A DNA stretch of 41,294 nt from RGIG3009 sp045541495 (lineage in GTDB: Bacteria > Bacillota > Clostridia > Oscillospirales > Acutalibacteraceae): the NCBI GenBank assembly GCA_045541495.1, contig JAZQJE010000071.1, positions 1-41,294 on the forward strand, in the 5' to 3' direction. The notes under the pieces are model-generated. The model searched no databases. It had not been told where the DNA came from and was given only the letters and a program-made list of their open reading frames with translations. Shown here in pieces: positions 21,465 through 30,274 of this stretch. Numbering within the stretch: the first letter of the stretch is position 1; each line of letters opens with the position of its first letter. The translations under genes were made by a program, and so were the position numbers.

Positions 21465-21515
21465 ATCCTATATCTTGACGCTTGCTTTGATAAAGACTGT
21501 CTTGAAGATCTGCGT
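21465..21515. other. Phage-host junction (attR candidate)
   Basis: Immediately after the recombinase stop the same frame continues as host coding sequence (residues DACFDKDCLEDLR just before the first possible GTG start at 21516). Typical serine integrases place their gene next to att. The crossover dinucleotide must lie somewhere between 21465 and about 21495; the left junction is outside the window. Confidence 0.7.
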
Positions 21516-22199
21516 GTGTATTTTTCTGAGCGTGACCAAATGATCATCGATCACGCCGTCAGCGTTCGTCCCAAGAAAGCGGAGGTCATCACCACCTTTA
21601 TTGACGTGGAGGCTCTCCCTTTTAACCGCGGATACTACTCCTGCGATCTAACCTTTTACTTCTCTATCCAGTTTGAAGTATATTCCGGTCACGGTGCAGG
21701 ATGTACCACCGTTTGCGGTGTCGCCCTCTTCCAGAAAAAGGTAATCTTATTTGGCAGCGAGGGTAATGTCAAGGTGTTTACCAGCGAATTCTGCCCCGAT
21801 ACCTGCTGTGATCATCAGGAAATGCCCACTCGCAATATGCCTCGTTGCAATGTGCAGATTGCCGATCCCGTTGTTTTAGGGGCAAAACTGGTGGATAAAT
21901 GCAACTGCGGTCCTTACTGTGACTGCGGCAGTTCTTGTATTCCCTCTTGCATCTGCGAGCGTTTTGGATGCAATTTCTGTGACGCCGATAACGGAAAAGT
22001 GGTTTTGATTACCTTAGGCATCTTCACCATTGTACAATTGGTGCGCAATGTACAAATGCTCATGCCAATCTATGATTTCTGTATGCCGTCTAAGGAATGT
22101 TGCCCCAATACGGAAAATCCTTGCGACATGTTCAAAAAAATGTGTTTCCCTGTGGACGAATTCTTCCCACCCAAGGGCGAAGATAACTGCTCCTGTTAA
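21465..22199 (+). pseudogene. Host cysteine-rich protein gene, 5' end removed by prophage insertion
   Basis: The frame is open from the recombinase stop to TAA 22199 (about 244 codons) but has no ribosome site and no ATG before residue 26. The part present reads DKDCLEDLRVYFSERDQMII, VITTFIDVEALPFNRGYYSC, KKVILFGSEGNVKVF and then a cysteine-rich end (CNCGPYCDCGSSCIPSCICE and more). I recall a Clostridial family with this order whose N-terminus contains a RIYDSCKDKDCLEDLRV motif; here the frame starts in the middle of it. Such Cys-rich proteins are thought to be spore-surface related. The N-terminal half should lie beyond the left end of the prophage. Confidence 0.75.
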
Positions 22200-22206
22200 A
22201 GGGATA

Positions 22207-22240
22207 AAACGAGCCGAGGTGAGATTACCTCGGCTCGTTT
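22207..22240. terminator. Bidirectional terminator between convergent genes
   Basis: 14-bp perfect stem AAACGAGCCGAGGT with its complement (22227-22240), loop GAGATT, with A-rich and T-rich flanks. It overlaps the last codons of tcdA. Confidence 0.85.
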
Positions 22241-22944
22241 ATATTTGCAAGATCCCGTACCACTTTCCCAGCCAAGATCAACCCTGCCGCCGGTGGGACA
22301 AAGGCGGTACTGCCCGGCAGTGAACGCCGTACACCGTCTTGCGAAAACTTATGAGTTGGTGTGAGAGGCTGTTCGGTGGAAAACACCACCGGAATATGTT
22401 TGATGCCTCGTAATCCCAATTCTTTACGCATAATGCGTGCCAACGGACACATGGTGGTTTTAGACAAGTCTGCCAATTGCAATTGTTCGGGATAGAGTTT
22501 ATTCCCCGTTCCCATGCAGCTGATGACTGGTGTGCCGCATCGTACGCACCGGCTGATAATTTCGATTTTAGCCGTTACGGTGTCTACCGCGTCCACGACA
22601 TAGTCGTATACAGAAAAATCGAAATTTGAGGCATTTTCCGGCAAGAAAAAGCATTTGTGAATATTCACATGGAGTTGCGGGTTGATATCCAACAAACGAC
22701 GACGCATAACCTCTACTTTCTCTTCCCCGATCGTAGAGTGCGTAGCAATCAGTTGTCGATTGAGATTGGAGACGGATACTTGATCATTATCGATCAGATC
22801 AATAGTGCCGATACCGCTTCGAACTAACGCTTCGGCCGCATAACCGCCCACGCCGCCGATGCCGAACACCGCGACCCGCGCCGTTTTTAGTCGGCTCATC
22901 GCTTCACTGCCCAACAACAATTCCGTACGAGAAAGTGGGGTCAT
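22225..22944 (-). CDS. tcdA: tRNA threonylcarbamoyladenosine dehydratase (TcdA/CsdL)
   Basis: A 239-residue E1-like enzyme that cyclises t6A37 of tRNA to ct6A using ATP. Nucleotide-binding GIGGVGGYAAEALVRSGIG (about residues 29-47), IDLIDNDQVSVSNLNRQ (D-x-D and N-R pair for adenylation), and VVDAVDTVTAKIEII are family hallmarks; CMGTGNKLYP and the SLPGSTAFVPPAAGLILAG end separate TcdA from ThiF and MoeB. Start ATG 22944 overlaps the stop of the small membrane gene (ATGA). Confidence 0.92.
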   Translation of the reverse strand: MTPLSRTELLLGSEAMSRLKTARVAVFGIGGVGGYAAEALVRSGIGTIDLIDNDQVSVSNLNRQLIATHSTIGEEKVEVMRRRLLDINPQLHVNIHKCFFLPENASNFDFSVYDYVVDAVDTVTAKIEIISRCVRCGTPVISCMGTGNKLYPEQLQLADLSKTTMCPLARIMRKELGLRGIKHIPVVFSTEQPLTPTHKFSQDGVRRSLPGSTAFVPPAAGLILAGKVVRDLANINEPR

Positions 22945-23111
22945 TCGGCAGTTTCCTCATTTGCGGATTCGGTAGTGTCTTTTTGAATATCCGTATCAAA
23001 CTCTTCCGAATAGAGAACGGTGGTCTCTTCTTTCTTTTTGGTGAGATACCATACCGCACCGCCTACCGCGGCGGCACTAGCCAATAATCCCAATACTTTT
23101 CCAAATTTCAT
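22941..23111 (-). CDS. Small single-pass membrane protein (56 residues)
   Basis: Starts at ATG 23111 with AGGAGG 7 nt upstream; overlaps the DUF3006 gene stop (ATGA) and the tcdA start. Residues 5-23 (KVLGLLASAAAVGGAVWYL) span the membrane; the tail is acidic (SEEFDTDIQKDTTESANEE). Translationally coupled on both sides. Unknown function. Confidence 0.8.
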   Translation of the reverse strand: MKFGKVLGLLASAAAVGGAVWYLTKKKEETTVLYSEEFDTDIQKDTTESANEETAE

Positions 23112-23341
23112 ACATTTCCCTCCTGTTTTTTACTGCGAAGCAGTTGCTCCAAACGGCGAATTTTTTCTTTCTTGACAGTAGTCTCGTTTGCATCGTAGTC
23201 ATATTGACCGTTGTGTAGTCGAAACATATCCCCCGCTTTCGCTTGCGACGAAAGCACGTTTTTATCTACAACAACGGCAGTTCCTTCATCGTCTCGCAGA
23301 ATAGCCAATTGATCTTCGAACCGTTCCAATGAATACCACAT
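23108..23341 (-). CDS. DUF3006 family protein
   Basis: A 77-residue protein; ATG 23341 is chosen (AGGTG 9 nt upstream), giving MWYSLERFEDQLAILRDDEG, the usual DUF3006 opening; GTG 23353 is an alternative. DUF3006 genes are very often next to ComEC-like metallo-beta-lactamase genes, as here. No known activity; C-terminal part is a basic helix (KIRRLEQLLRSKKQ). Confidence 0.85.
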   Translation of the reverse strand: MWYSLERFEDQLAILRDDEGTAVVVDKNVLSSQAKAGDMFRLHNGQYDYDANETTVKKEKIRRLEQLLRSKKQEGNV

Positions 23342-23353
23342 TTTTATGAACAC

Positions 23354-24307
23354 CTACTTCTCCGTTTCAACGGTTACTGATTGTCCGTCACTGATCAACG
23401 TGATATTGCCGTGCAGATCACTGCGATATACCGTAGCATCAACGGTAATTAGCGTGTTGAGGGTTTCACGGTGAGGATGACCGTAATTGTTTCCCAATCC
23501 ACAGGTGATCAAGGCGTATTGTGGTGACACTTGGCGAATAAAGTCTTCACTTGAGGAATTGCGGCTGCCATGATGGCCCACTTTCAACACATCCGCACGT
23601 AAATCGGCGCGGGCGGTCAACAACTCTTTTTCTACCATTTCGCCGGCATCACCCATCATTAAAAAACTGGTATTACCGAATACGATCTTACAAACGATGG
23701 ATTGTTCGTTAGTTTCCTTCTGTTCGGAAAGGCCGCTCAAAATCTGAATTTCAGCATCACCGAAAGAAAACGTATCACCGTATTGCGGCACGAGGGGAAC
23801 CACCTCGTTTTCCACAAGAGCGGTCAACAGATTTTCGTATGTTTTGGTGGTGGGCGCATATCCATCGGGCATATATCGCATAAGGAAGGTGCCGATTTCC
23901 ATATGATCGACCACATCATCCATCCCGCCGATATGGTCGCCGTCGGGATGGGTAGCGATCACATACTCCAATCGAGAAATCTTGGTGCGATTAAAAAATT
24001 CCACCAGATCTTCTCCGTCATCATTTTCACCCGCATCGATCAGAGCAAAATGGGTTCCGTTTTGCAACAGAATACAATCGGCATTCCCTGCATTCCGAAC
24101 AGTAACACGCAGTTGCGTACCCGGCAAAGACACATCTTCGCGCAAACCGGAAAGGACATACAGTTCATCCCAAGTGGGAAGGTCGAACAAGTGAAACTGT
24201 TCATTCAGAGTAATGAAGCCAACAAACAGGACAATAATAGCCGCTGCAAGAGCAGAGAGTTGTTTACGCAGTTGCTTCACGGTCACTTTCTTTTTTCGTC
24301 TTTTCAT
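23354..24307 (-). CDS. ComEC C-terminus-like metallo-beta-lactamase-fold hydrolase
   Basis: A 317-residue protein: basic N-terminus, transmembrane helix about residues 17-33 (LSALAAAIIVLFVGFIT), then an extracellular MBL fold. VTVRNAGNADCILLQNG, LIDAGEND, the zinc motif THPDGDHIGG (about 119-128), LMMGDAG and VGHHGSRNSSSEDF match the ComEC/Rec2 MBL domain. Unlike full ComEC there are no pore-forming segments. Likely a secreted membrane-anchored nuclease or phosphodiesterase. Starts 2 nt after the ftsK stop. Confidence 0.85.
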   Translation of the reverse strand: MKRRKKKVTVKQLRKQLSALAAAIIVLFVGFITLNEQFHLFDLPTWDELYVLSGLREDVSLPGTQLRVTVRNAGNADCILLQNGTHFALIDAGENDDGEDLVEFFNRTKISRLEYVIATHPDGDHIGGMDDVVDHMEIGTFLMRYMPDGYAPTTKTYENLLTALVENEVVPLVPQYGDTFSFGDAEIQILSGLSEQKETNEQSIVCKIVFGNTSFLMMGDAGEMVEKELLTARADLRADVLKVGHHGSRNSSSEDFIRQVSPQYALITCGLGNNYGHPHRETLNTLITVDATVYRSDLHGNITLISDGQSVTVETEK

Positions 24308-24309
24308 AA

Positions 24310-26733
24310 TTACTCAACATCGTCATCGGGGCGAGTCATATTCATTTCCAACCATTGTTGGCGGGTGATAAGAACTTGACGGGGTTTACTGCCTTCGTGA
24401 GGACCGATAATACCCCGTTGTTCCATCTCGTCAATAATACGACCGGCGCGGGCATAACCCAATCGTAAACGGCGTTGTAGCAACGAAGTAGAAGCCATGC
24501 CGGCTTCCACCACCACTTCAATGGCTTGCGGAAGCATTTCGTCGCCGCCAACGGTATCATCACCGCCGTCTTCACCTTTGGAAGAGGACTTTTCGGTGGC
24601 TTGGGCTTGACGTTCAATTTCTTGAATAACAGTCTCATCGTATTGCTGGGTATCGGTGGATTTGAGGAAATCCACCACCGATTCCACTTCGCGGTTACCC
24701 ACAAAACACCCTTGCACGCGCATAGGCTTGGAGAAGCCAACAGGCATAAACAACATGTCGCCTTTACCAAGCAATTTTTCGGCACCGCCCGTATCCAAAA
24801 TGGTACGGGAGTCCACGGCGGAAGCCACGGTTAATGCCAAACGGGACGGAATATTGGCTTTGATAAGACCCGTAATAACATCCACGGAGGGACGTTGTGT
24901 GGCGATAACTAAGTGCATACCGGCCGCACGGGCCATCTGTGCCAAACGGCAAATGTTGCTTTCCACTTCGTTAGCAGCAACCATCATTAAGTCTGCCAAC
25001 TCGTCGATCACGATCAAGATTTGCGGCAACACTTCCAAACGATCATCGTTCTTGGCAACTTCGTTATAAGTTGTCAGGTCACGAACATTGTTTTCGGCAA
25101 ACAATTTATAGCGTCGTAACATTTCGTTTACCGACCATCCCAACGCACCGGCCGCTTTGCGAGGATCAGTAACCACGGGAACCAACAAATGAGGAATGCC
25201 GTTGTAAATACCGAATTCTACCTGTTTGGGGTCAATCAACAAGAGTTTTACTTCGTCGGGACGAGCGTGGAATAACACGCTTTGGATCATAGAGTTGGTA
25301 CAAACCGATTTACCGGAGCCTGTGGTACCGGCAATCAATAAGTGAGGCATTTTTGCAAGGTCGGTCAACACGATCTGACCCGCAATATCCTTGCCCAACG
25401 CTACTGTCAACCGACTGGGTGCGTTTTGGAATTCTTTGGAGCCGATCAGATCCCGCAAGCACACCGAACCGGATACACGGTTGGGCACTTCGATACCTAC
25501 TGCGGCTTTGTTGGGAATGGGCGCTTCGATGCGCACATCGGTTGTCGCCAAGCGCAGTGCGATATCATCTGCCAAGCCTGTAATACGACTGATTTTCACA
25601 CCCGCGCTGGGTTGTAATTCATAACGCGTAACGGTCGGGCCATGAGACACATTGATAACTTTGGCACTAACACCAAATTCTTGCAACGTTTTGATAAGCA
25701 ACTCTGCGGTGGATGTTTGTTCCCGCGCTGCCGCCGCATCATCCATACTTTTGGATTCGTTTAACAAAGACAACGGCGGATAAACATAGACTTCCGGTTG
25801 TTCTTCCGATTCTTTTTCCACCATATCGGCTTGAATCTCTTCGTGGGGTATTTCCTCGCTCAGTGTTTCCTCGTTCTTTTTACGAATCACATCATGCACA
25901 CGAAGCGGAACCGTTTCTACATCCGCATTCATATTTTCGGCGGCTTTTTCAAGAGCGAGTAATTTTTCAGATTTTTTAGCGGTTTCATCTTCCGCCACAA
26001 TAACAGCATCTTGTTCCATTACCGCCTGAGTATCGGCATAGCCCGTCCCCAATTCCACGTCAATGGAGGGGCGTTTGCGTTGCTTTGCAGTATTTTCGAT
26101 GGCGCTTTCCATGACGGTTTCCAATGATTCTTTCGTTTTACGAACAGGACTCCATAACATCTTTACAAGAGAGATCACGGTAGTGCCTGTTACCAACATC
26201 AAGAAAACAAAAACCAACAACAGGATAATAATCTTAGAACCCACATCGGTAAACAGATATTCTAATATGTAACCCAACAATGCGCCCGTGATACCGCCGC
26301 CGCGATATTCTGTACCGGCAATAAAGGCTTCACGCAGGGCGGGAAAATAACTGACACCGTCGATGTTTTGTGTGAAAATTTGGATCGCACTGCCTAACAT
26401 GACGATCAAAGTCACGGTTTGCCACAGTTTCGCTCGCACACTGCCAACGGCTTTTTCCATAGCGCATAAAACGGCAATATAGCCGATCAAAAATGGCAAT
26501 ATATACGCGCATACGCCGAAAAGGCCGAGAATACCGTTATGTAACCAACCCCACAAACTGTCACCCGGAATGATGACCAAGCAGAACAGTAATACCGCAC
26601 TAGCAAACAGCAGTACGGCGGCAGCCTGATAACGCGCGCTTTCCGCCGCGGCTTTTTCCCGCTTGGTTTCCGCCGCTTTTTTGGCAGCCTTTGAGCGAGA
26701 CGATGATGAGGTGGTTTTTCGTTTTTGAGGCAC
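24310..26733 (-). CDS. ftsK: DNA translocase FtsK/SpoIIIE
   Basis: An 807-residue septal DNA pump. A basic N-terminus is followed by about four to five transmembrane helices (residues 35-190), an acidic linker, the alpha/beta RecA-like motor (Walker A GTTGSGKS at 469-476; Walker B in LPQILIVIDELADLMM near 570-585) and the gamma winged helix that reads the polarity sequences (about 740-800, LLQRRLRLGYARAGRIIDEM). Start GTG 26733 has GGGAGGG upstream. In spore formers the same enzyme moves the chromosome into the forespore. Confidence 0.95.
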   Translation of the reverse strand: MPQKRKTTSSSSRSKAAKKAAETKREKAAAESARYQAAAVLLFASAVLLFCLVIIPGDSLWGWLHNGILGLFGVCAYILPFLIGYIAVLCAMEKAVGSVRAKLWQTVTLIVMLGSAIQIFTQNIDGVSYFPALREAFIAGTEYRGGGITGALLGYILEYLFTDVGSKIIILLLVFVFLMLVTGTTVISLVKMLWSPVRKTKESLETVMESAIENTAKQRKRPSIDVELGTGYADTQAVMEQDAVIVAEDETAKKSEKLLALEKAAENMNADVETVPLRVHDVIRKKNEETLSEEIPHEEIQADMVEKESEEQPEVYVYPPLSLLNESKSMDDAAAAREQTSTAELLIKTLQEFGVSAKVINVSHGPTVTRYELQPSAGVKISRITGLADDIALRLATTDVRIEAPIPNKAAVGIEVPNRVSGSVCLRDLIGSKEFQNAPSRLTVALGKDIAGQIVLTDLAKMPHLLIAGTTGSGKSVCTNSMIQSVLFHARPDEVKLLLIDPKQVEFGIYNGIPHLLVPVVTDPRKAAGALGWSVNEMLRRYKLFAENNVRDLTTYNEVAKNDDRLEVLPQILIVIDELADLMMVAANEVESNICRLAQMARAAGMHLVIATQRPSVDVITGLIKANIPSRLALTVASAVDSRTILDTGGAEKLLGKGDMLFMPVGFSKPMRVQGCFVGNREVESVVDFLKSTDTQQYDETVIQEIERQAQATEKSSSKGEDGGDDTVGGDEMLPQAIEVVVEAGMASTSLLQRRLRLGYARAGRIIDEMEQRGIIGPHEGSKPRQVLITRQQWLEMNMTRPDDDVE

Positions 26734-26777
26734 TGCGTGACCCTCCCTGTTAAACTATGTATGCCGCCGGGCGGCGG

Positions 26778-27482
26778 TTATCGATTATTTTCATCAATCA
26801 TACGGTGTAACGCCGAAAGCGCATCCGACAAAGAGCCTAATTCATCAATAAGGCCGCAGGAAACGGCGTCGTTACCGTCTAGTACAGTTCCCATATCGGT
26901 AGCCATTTCATCGGTATTCAAACACAATTGAGTGAAAGTATCGTGCGTGATATGGGAATTGTCGGTAACAAACTGAATGATCCGTTCTTGCATGCGTTGA
27001 AAGTGAGTAAAGGCTTGCGGGACACCTAAGACCAACCCGTTTACCCGCACAGGATGGATGGTCATGGTAGCGGACGGCGCAATGAATGACCGTTTCGCCG
27101 ATACCGCCAAAGGAACACCGATCGAATGTCCACCGCCCAACACCAACGATACCGTCGGTGTTTTCATGCCGGCTATCAGCTCTGCCAATGCAAGTCCTGC
27201 CTCGATATCACCGCCAACAGTGTTGAGTAAGATCAGCAGTCCGTCCACTTCGCAACTCTCTTCAATGGCAACCAGCTGGGGAATCACGTGCTCATACTTG
27301 GTTGTTTTATTTTCGCCCGACAACGCATAGTGGCCTTCGATCTGGCCGATAATGGTAAGACAATGAATAGTGTGCCGACCGTTATTGGCGGTTACGGAAC
27401 CGGTTTCCACAATATCCTTAAATTGTTGTTCGATTTTTTCAACAACATCTTTTTTGGGGTTTTTATCGTTATGAATACTCAC
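26778..27482 (-). CDS. ClpP-class serine protease, TepA-like
   Basis: A 234-residue protein starting at GTG 27482 (GGGAGGG 7 nt upstream; the ATG three codons earlier touches the ribosome site). The ClpP/crotonase fold shows LNTVGGDIEAGLALAEL, then GGGHSIGVPLAV (nucleophile serine) and MTIHPVRVNG (histidine). It sits directly before ftsK in a common Firmicute arrangement (ylzJ/tepA-spoIIIE). TepA was linked to translocation and signal peptide breakdown in Bacillus subtilis; its role here is inferred. Confidence 0.85.
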   Translation of the reverse strand: MSIHNDKNPKKDVVEKIEQQFKDIVETGSVTANNGRHTIHCLTIIGQIEGHYALSGENKTTKYEHVIPQLVAIEESCEVDGLLILLNTVGGDIEAGLALAELIAGMKTPTVSLVLGGGHSIGVPLAVSAKRSFIAPSATMTIHPVRVNGLVLGVPQAFTHFQRMQERIIQFVTDNSHITHDTFTQLCLNTDEMATDMGTVLDGNDAVSCGLIDELGSLSDALSALHRMIDENNR

Positions 27483-27569
27483 GCCCATCCCTCCCGCGGT
27501 TATTGTGACCGCAAAAAGGGAAAACATACAAGTAGTAGTATAGCATAAAACCGTGGAAAAAACAAGTAT

Positions 27570-28340
27570 TCAACGAATATCCAAACGTTCAATGGCAAGG
27601 GTCTTCCCTGTTGCGTTATCTATCGATAACAACACCGCCTGCATGGTGCACGGATCGTCAGCAACAGCAAATCGGACAGGGAGTTTATCTTTCATTTTGG
27701 CAATGGAATTTTCGGGGCGAACGCCCAATACGGAGTGAATGGGGCCTGTCATTCCCACGTCGGTAATGAACCCTGTACCGCAAGGTAAGATTTGCTCGTC
27801 CGCAGTCGGTGTATGGGTATGCGTACCCACGACTGCAGATACCCGACCATCTGCGTAGTAGGCCAACGCTTTCTTTTCAGCCGTGGCTTCGGCATGAAAA
27901 TCCACGATACGACAAATAGGAAGATCGGGATCGGCGAGAATGGTATTCAGCGTTTCAAACGGACAGGCTAACGGCTCCATGTATACCACGCCCAGCAAAT
28001 TGATCACCGCTACACGAAAACGGCCTTTATCCACAATAAATACGCCGCTTCCCGGCGCGGATGCAGGATAGTTGGCGGGACGCAAAATCCCGTTTTTTCC
28101 TTCCAGTTTTTCATACAATTCAGAACGGCGGTACGTGTGATTGCCGCCGGTAATGGCATCCGCACCGCTAGCAAAAAGGGAATCCGCAGAGGCGGCGGTC
28201 ATGCCGTTGCCGTCAGCGGAATTTTCACCGTTGACAATACAAACATCCACCGCATATTGGCGTTTAACAGCGGGCAGAACTTTTGTTAAATGACGACATC
28301 CTACCGAGCCAACCACATCGCCTACACATAAAATATTCAT
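27570..28340 (-). CDS. ymdB: YmdB-type metallophosphoesterase (TIGR00282)
   Basis: A 256-residue dinuclear phosphoesterase acting on 2',3'-cyclic nucleotides; in Bacillus it affects biofilm and motility. Metal ligand motifs: GDVVG (D8), NGENSA (E39, N40), GGNHTY, VDFHAEATAEK and VGTHTHTPTADEQ; TGFITDVGMTGP completes the family. Start ATG 28340 with AAGGTGAT upstream. Follows rny across a strong terminator, so it may have its own promoter or depend on read-through. Confidence 0.92.
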   Translation of the reverse strand: MNILCVGDVVGSVGCRHLTKVLPAVKRQYAVDVCIVNGENSADGNGMTAASADSLFASGADAITGGNHTYRRSELYEKLEGKNGILRPANYPASAPGSGVFIVDKGRFRVAVINLLGVVYMEPLACPFETLNTILADPDLPICRIVDFHAEATAEKKALAYYADGRVSAVVGTHTHTPTADEQILPCGTGFITDVGMTGPIHSVLGVRPENSIAKMKDKLPVRFAVADDPCTMQAVLLSIDNATGKTLAIERLDIR

Positions 28341-28360
28341 CTAATCACCTTTTTGAATTG

Positions 28361-28399
28361 ATAAAAACAAACGGTGTCCCGTCCGGGACACCGTTTGTT
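28361..28399 (-). terminator. Terminator after rny
   Basis: 16-bp perfect stem (28366-28381 with 28384-28399), followed on the minus strand by TTTTTAT. Confidence 0.85.
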
Positions 28400-28404
28400 A
28401 CTGG

Positions 28405-29973
28405 TTACTTCGCGTAATCGACGGCGCGGTTTTCGCGGATCAGGTTGACTTTAATCTGACCGGGATAATCCAGACTGTCTTCGATTTTTTGTGCGATATC
28501 GCGGGCAAGCAAGGTCATTTGATCATCACTGACCACATCGGGACGCACAATAATGCGGATCTCACGGCCGGCTTGAATGGCAAACGAACGCTCAACGCCG
28601 TTAAAGTCATTGGCGACTTCTTCCAGCTTCTCCAACCGTTTGATATAGTTTTCAAGATTTTCGCGACGAGCGCCGGGGCGAGCCGCAGAAATAGCATCCG
28701 CCGCTTGCACCAAACAAGCAACAACGGTATTCGCTTCCACATCACCGTGATGGGCATGGATGGCGTGAATGACCGCTTCGCTTTCCTTATACTTGCGAGC
28801 AATGTCTACACCGATCTCGATATGGGAGCCTTCGATCTCGTGATCAACGGCTTTACCGATATCGTGCAACAAACCGGCACGGCGGGCCACTTCGGGATCA
28901 ATTCCCAACTCGCTGGCCATAATGCCTGCCAAAAATGCCACTTCCATGGAATGGTTCAGCACATTTTGGCCGTAACTGGTGCGATAGCGCAGACGGCCGA
29001 GCAATTTGACCACTTCGGGATGGATACCGCGCAGACCGGTTTCCAGCACCGCCCGTTCACCTTCGGATTTGATAGTGGCCTCTACCTCACGGCGGGATTT
29101 TTCCACCATTTCTTCAATGCGAGCAGGATGAATACGGCCGTCGGAGATCAACCGTTCCAAAGACAGTCGGGCGATCTCGCGGCGTACCGGATCGAACCCG
29201 GACAAGGTGATGGCTTCTGGAGTATCGTCAATGATCAGATCCACACCGGTCAATGTTTCAATAGCGCGGATATTGCGGCCCTCGCGGCCGATAATACGAC
29301 CTTTCATTTCATCACTGGGCAACGGCACCACCGATACGGTGGTTTCGGAAACCTGATCAGCGGCCACACGTTGAATCGCATGAGAAATGAGATTGCGAGC
29401 GCGTTGATCGGCTTCGTCCTTAAACTGGGCTTCAATTTCACTGATCTTTAACGCTTTTTCATGAGTTAATTCGTCTGACAGGTTTTTTAGTAAATATTCC
29501 TTGGCCTGTTCCACGGTGAAGCCGGAAATTCGTTCCAGCATTTCAAACTGACCTTTTTTCAGATTTTCAACATCCTGCAAACGGGAATCAATCTCTTTCT
29601 GCTTTTTGGCGATGGCTTCTTCCTTCGCCTCGTAATTTTCAATCTTATGATCCAGCGATTCTTCTTTTTGTTGAATACGGCGTTCTTGGCGAACCACCTC
29701 ATTGCGGCGTTCTTTCAATTCGCGCTCGGATTCGTTACGCAAACGGTGGATCTCATCTTTTGCTTCGATAAGGGCTTCTTTTTTCTTGGATTCGGCGGCG
29801 GATTTGGCTTCTTTTACGATCCGTTCCGCTTCTGCTTCTGCAGAGCCGATAGCCGCTTCTGCAGCTTTTTTACGGTGGGAAATACCGGCTTTAAAGGCAA
29901 TCAGGCCGGCAACGACAGCGCCGACGATCAATGAAACCAAGCCGATAATAATATACAGTTCCACTTGAATCAC
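28405..29973 (-). CDS. rny: Ribonuclease Y
   Basis: A 522-residue membrane-anchored endoribonuclease that starts mRNA decay in Firmicutes. N-terminal transmembrane helix (IIGLVSLIVGAVVAGLIAF), long coiled coil (about residues 30-190), KH domain with GRIIGREGRNIRAIETLTG, and HD domain with HSMEVAFLAGIMA and LLHDIGKAVDHE. Start is GTG 29973 (AGGAGG 3 nt away) or GTG 29964 (12 nt away); both spacings are off optimum. Promoter about 190 nt upstream. Confidence 0.95.
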   Translation of the reverse strand: MIQVELYIIIGLVSLIVGAVVAGLIAFKAGISHRKKAAEAAIGSAEAEAERIVKEAKSAAESKKKEALIEAKDEIHRLRNESERELKERRNEVVRQERRIQQKEESLDHKIENYEAKEEAIAKKQKEIDSRLQDVENLKKGQFEMLERISGFTVEQAKEYLLKNLSDELTHEKALKISEIEAQFKDEADQRARNLISHAIQRVAADQVSETTVSVVPLPSDEMKGRIIGREGRNIRAIETLTGVDLIIDDTPEAITLSGFDPVRREIARLSLERLISDGRIHPARIEEMVEKSRREVEATIKSEGERAVLETGLRGIHPEVVKLLGRLRYRTSYGQNVLNHSMEVAFLAGIMASELGIDPEVARRAGLLHDIGKAVDHEIEGSHIEIGVDIARKYKESEAVIHAIHAHHGDVEANTVVACLVQAADAISAARPGARRENLENYIKRLEKLEEVANDFNGVERSFAIQAGREIRIIVRPDVVSDDQMTLLARDIAQKIEDSLDYPGQIKVNLIRENRAVDYAK

Positions 29974-30167
29974 ACACCTCCTGTTGTTTACTTTTCAAAC
30001 TGCGTTTCATCGTACAAAAAGACTTCCGTCGAAAAGCGACGGAAACTGTTGTTCACTTTGATTTAAAAAATCCCGCCGTATTTCCCAACGGTGGAAAACA
30101 TCAAAACAACAATATAGGATCCATCATTTGATAGCACCGTCTACCATATGATGTATATCCGTTTCTC

Positions 30168-30197
30168 ATTATACCGCTTTCTTGTGGTACCTGTCAA
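30168..30197 (-). promoter_or_regulatory. Promoter of rny
   Basis: Minus strand TTGACA (30197-30192), 18 nt, TATAAT (30173-30168): consensus hexamers. Confidence 0.8.
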
Positions 30198-30229
30198 GAA
30201 AATTTTCTCTTTTCTTATGGCAGACTCTG

Positions 30230-30238
30230 TGGTATACT
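30230..30238 (+). promoter_or_regulatory. Extended -10 promoter of the aminopeptidase operon
   Basis: TGGTATACT; TATACT at 30233-30238. The -35 is weak. Start predicted near 30245, 30 nt before the gene. Confidence 0.6.
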
Positions 30239-30274
30239 ATTTAATGTAAGTTTCTACAAGGTGGGGATACGGAT

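Larger units (their letters stand above)
29974..30274. other. Divergent promoter region rny / pepS
   Basis: About 300 nt with no gene. Holds the rny promoter (30168-30197, minus), the aminopeptidase promoter (30230-30238, plus) and, in the rny leader, a hairpin CTTCCGTCG/CGACGGAA-type around 30030-30050. Confidence 0.6.

Noticed and set aside
28489..29451. A 320-codon plus-strand frame opposite rny.
   Set aside because: rny is unambiguous; the reverse frame is an antisense shadow.
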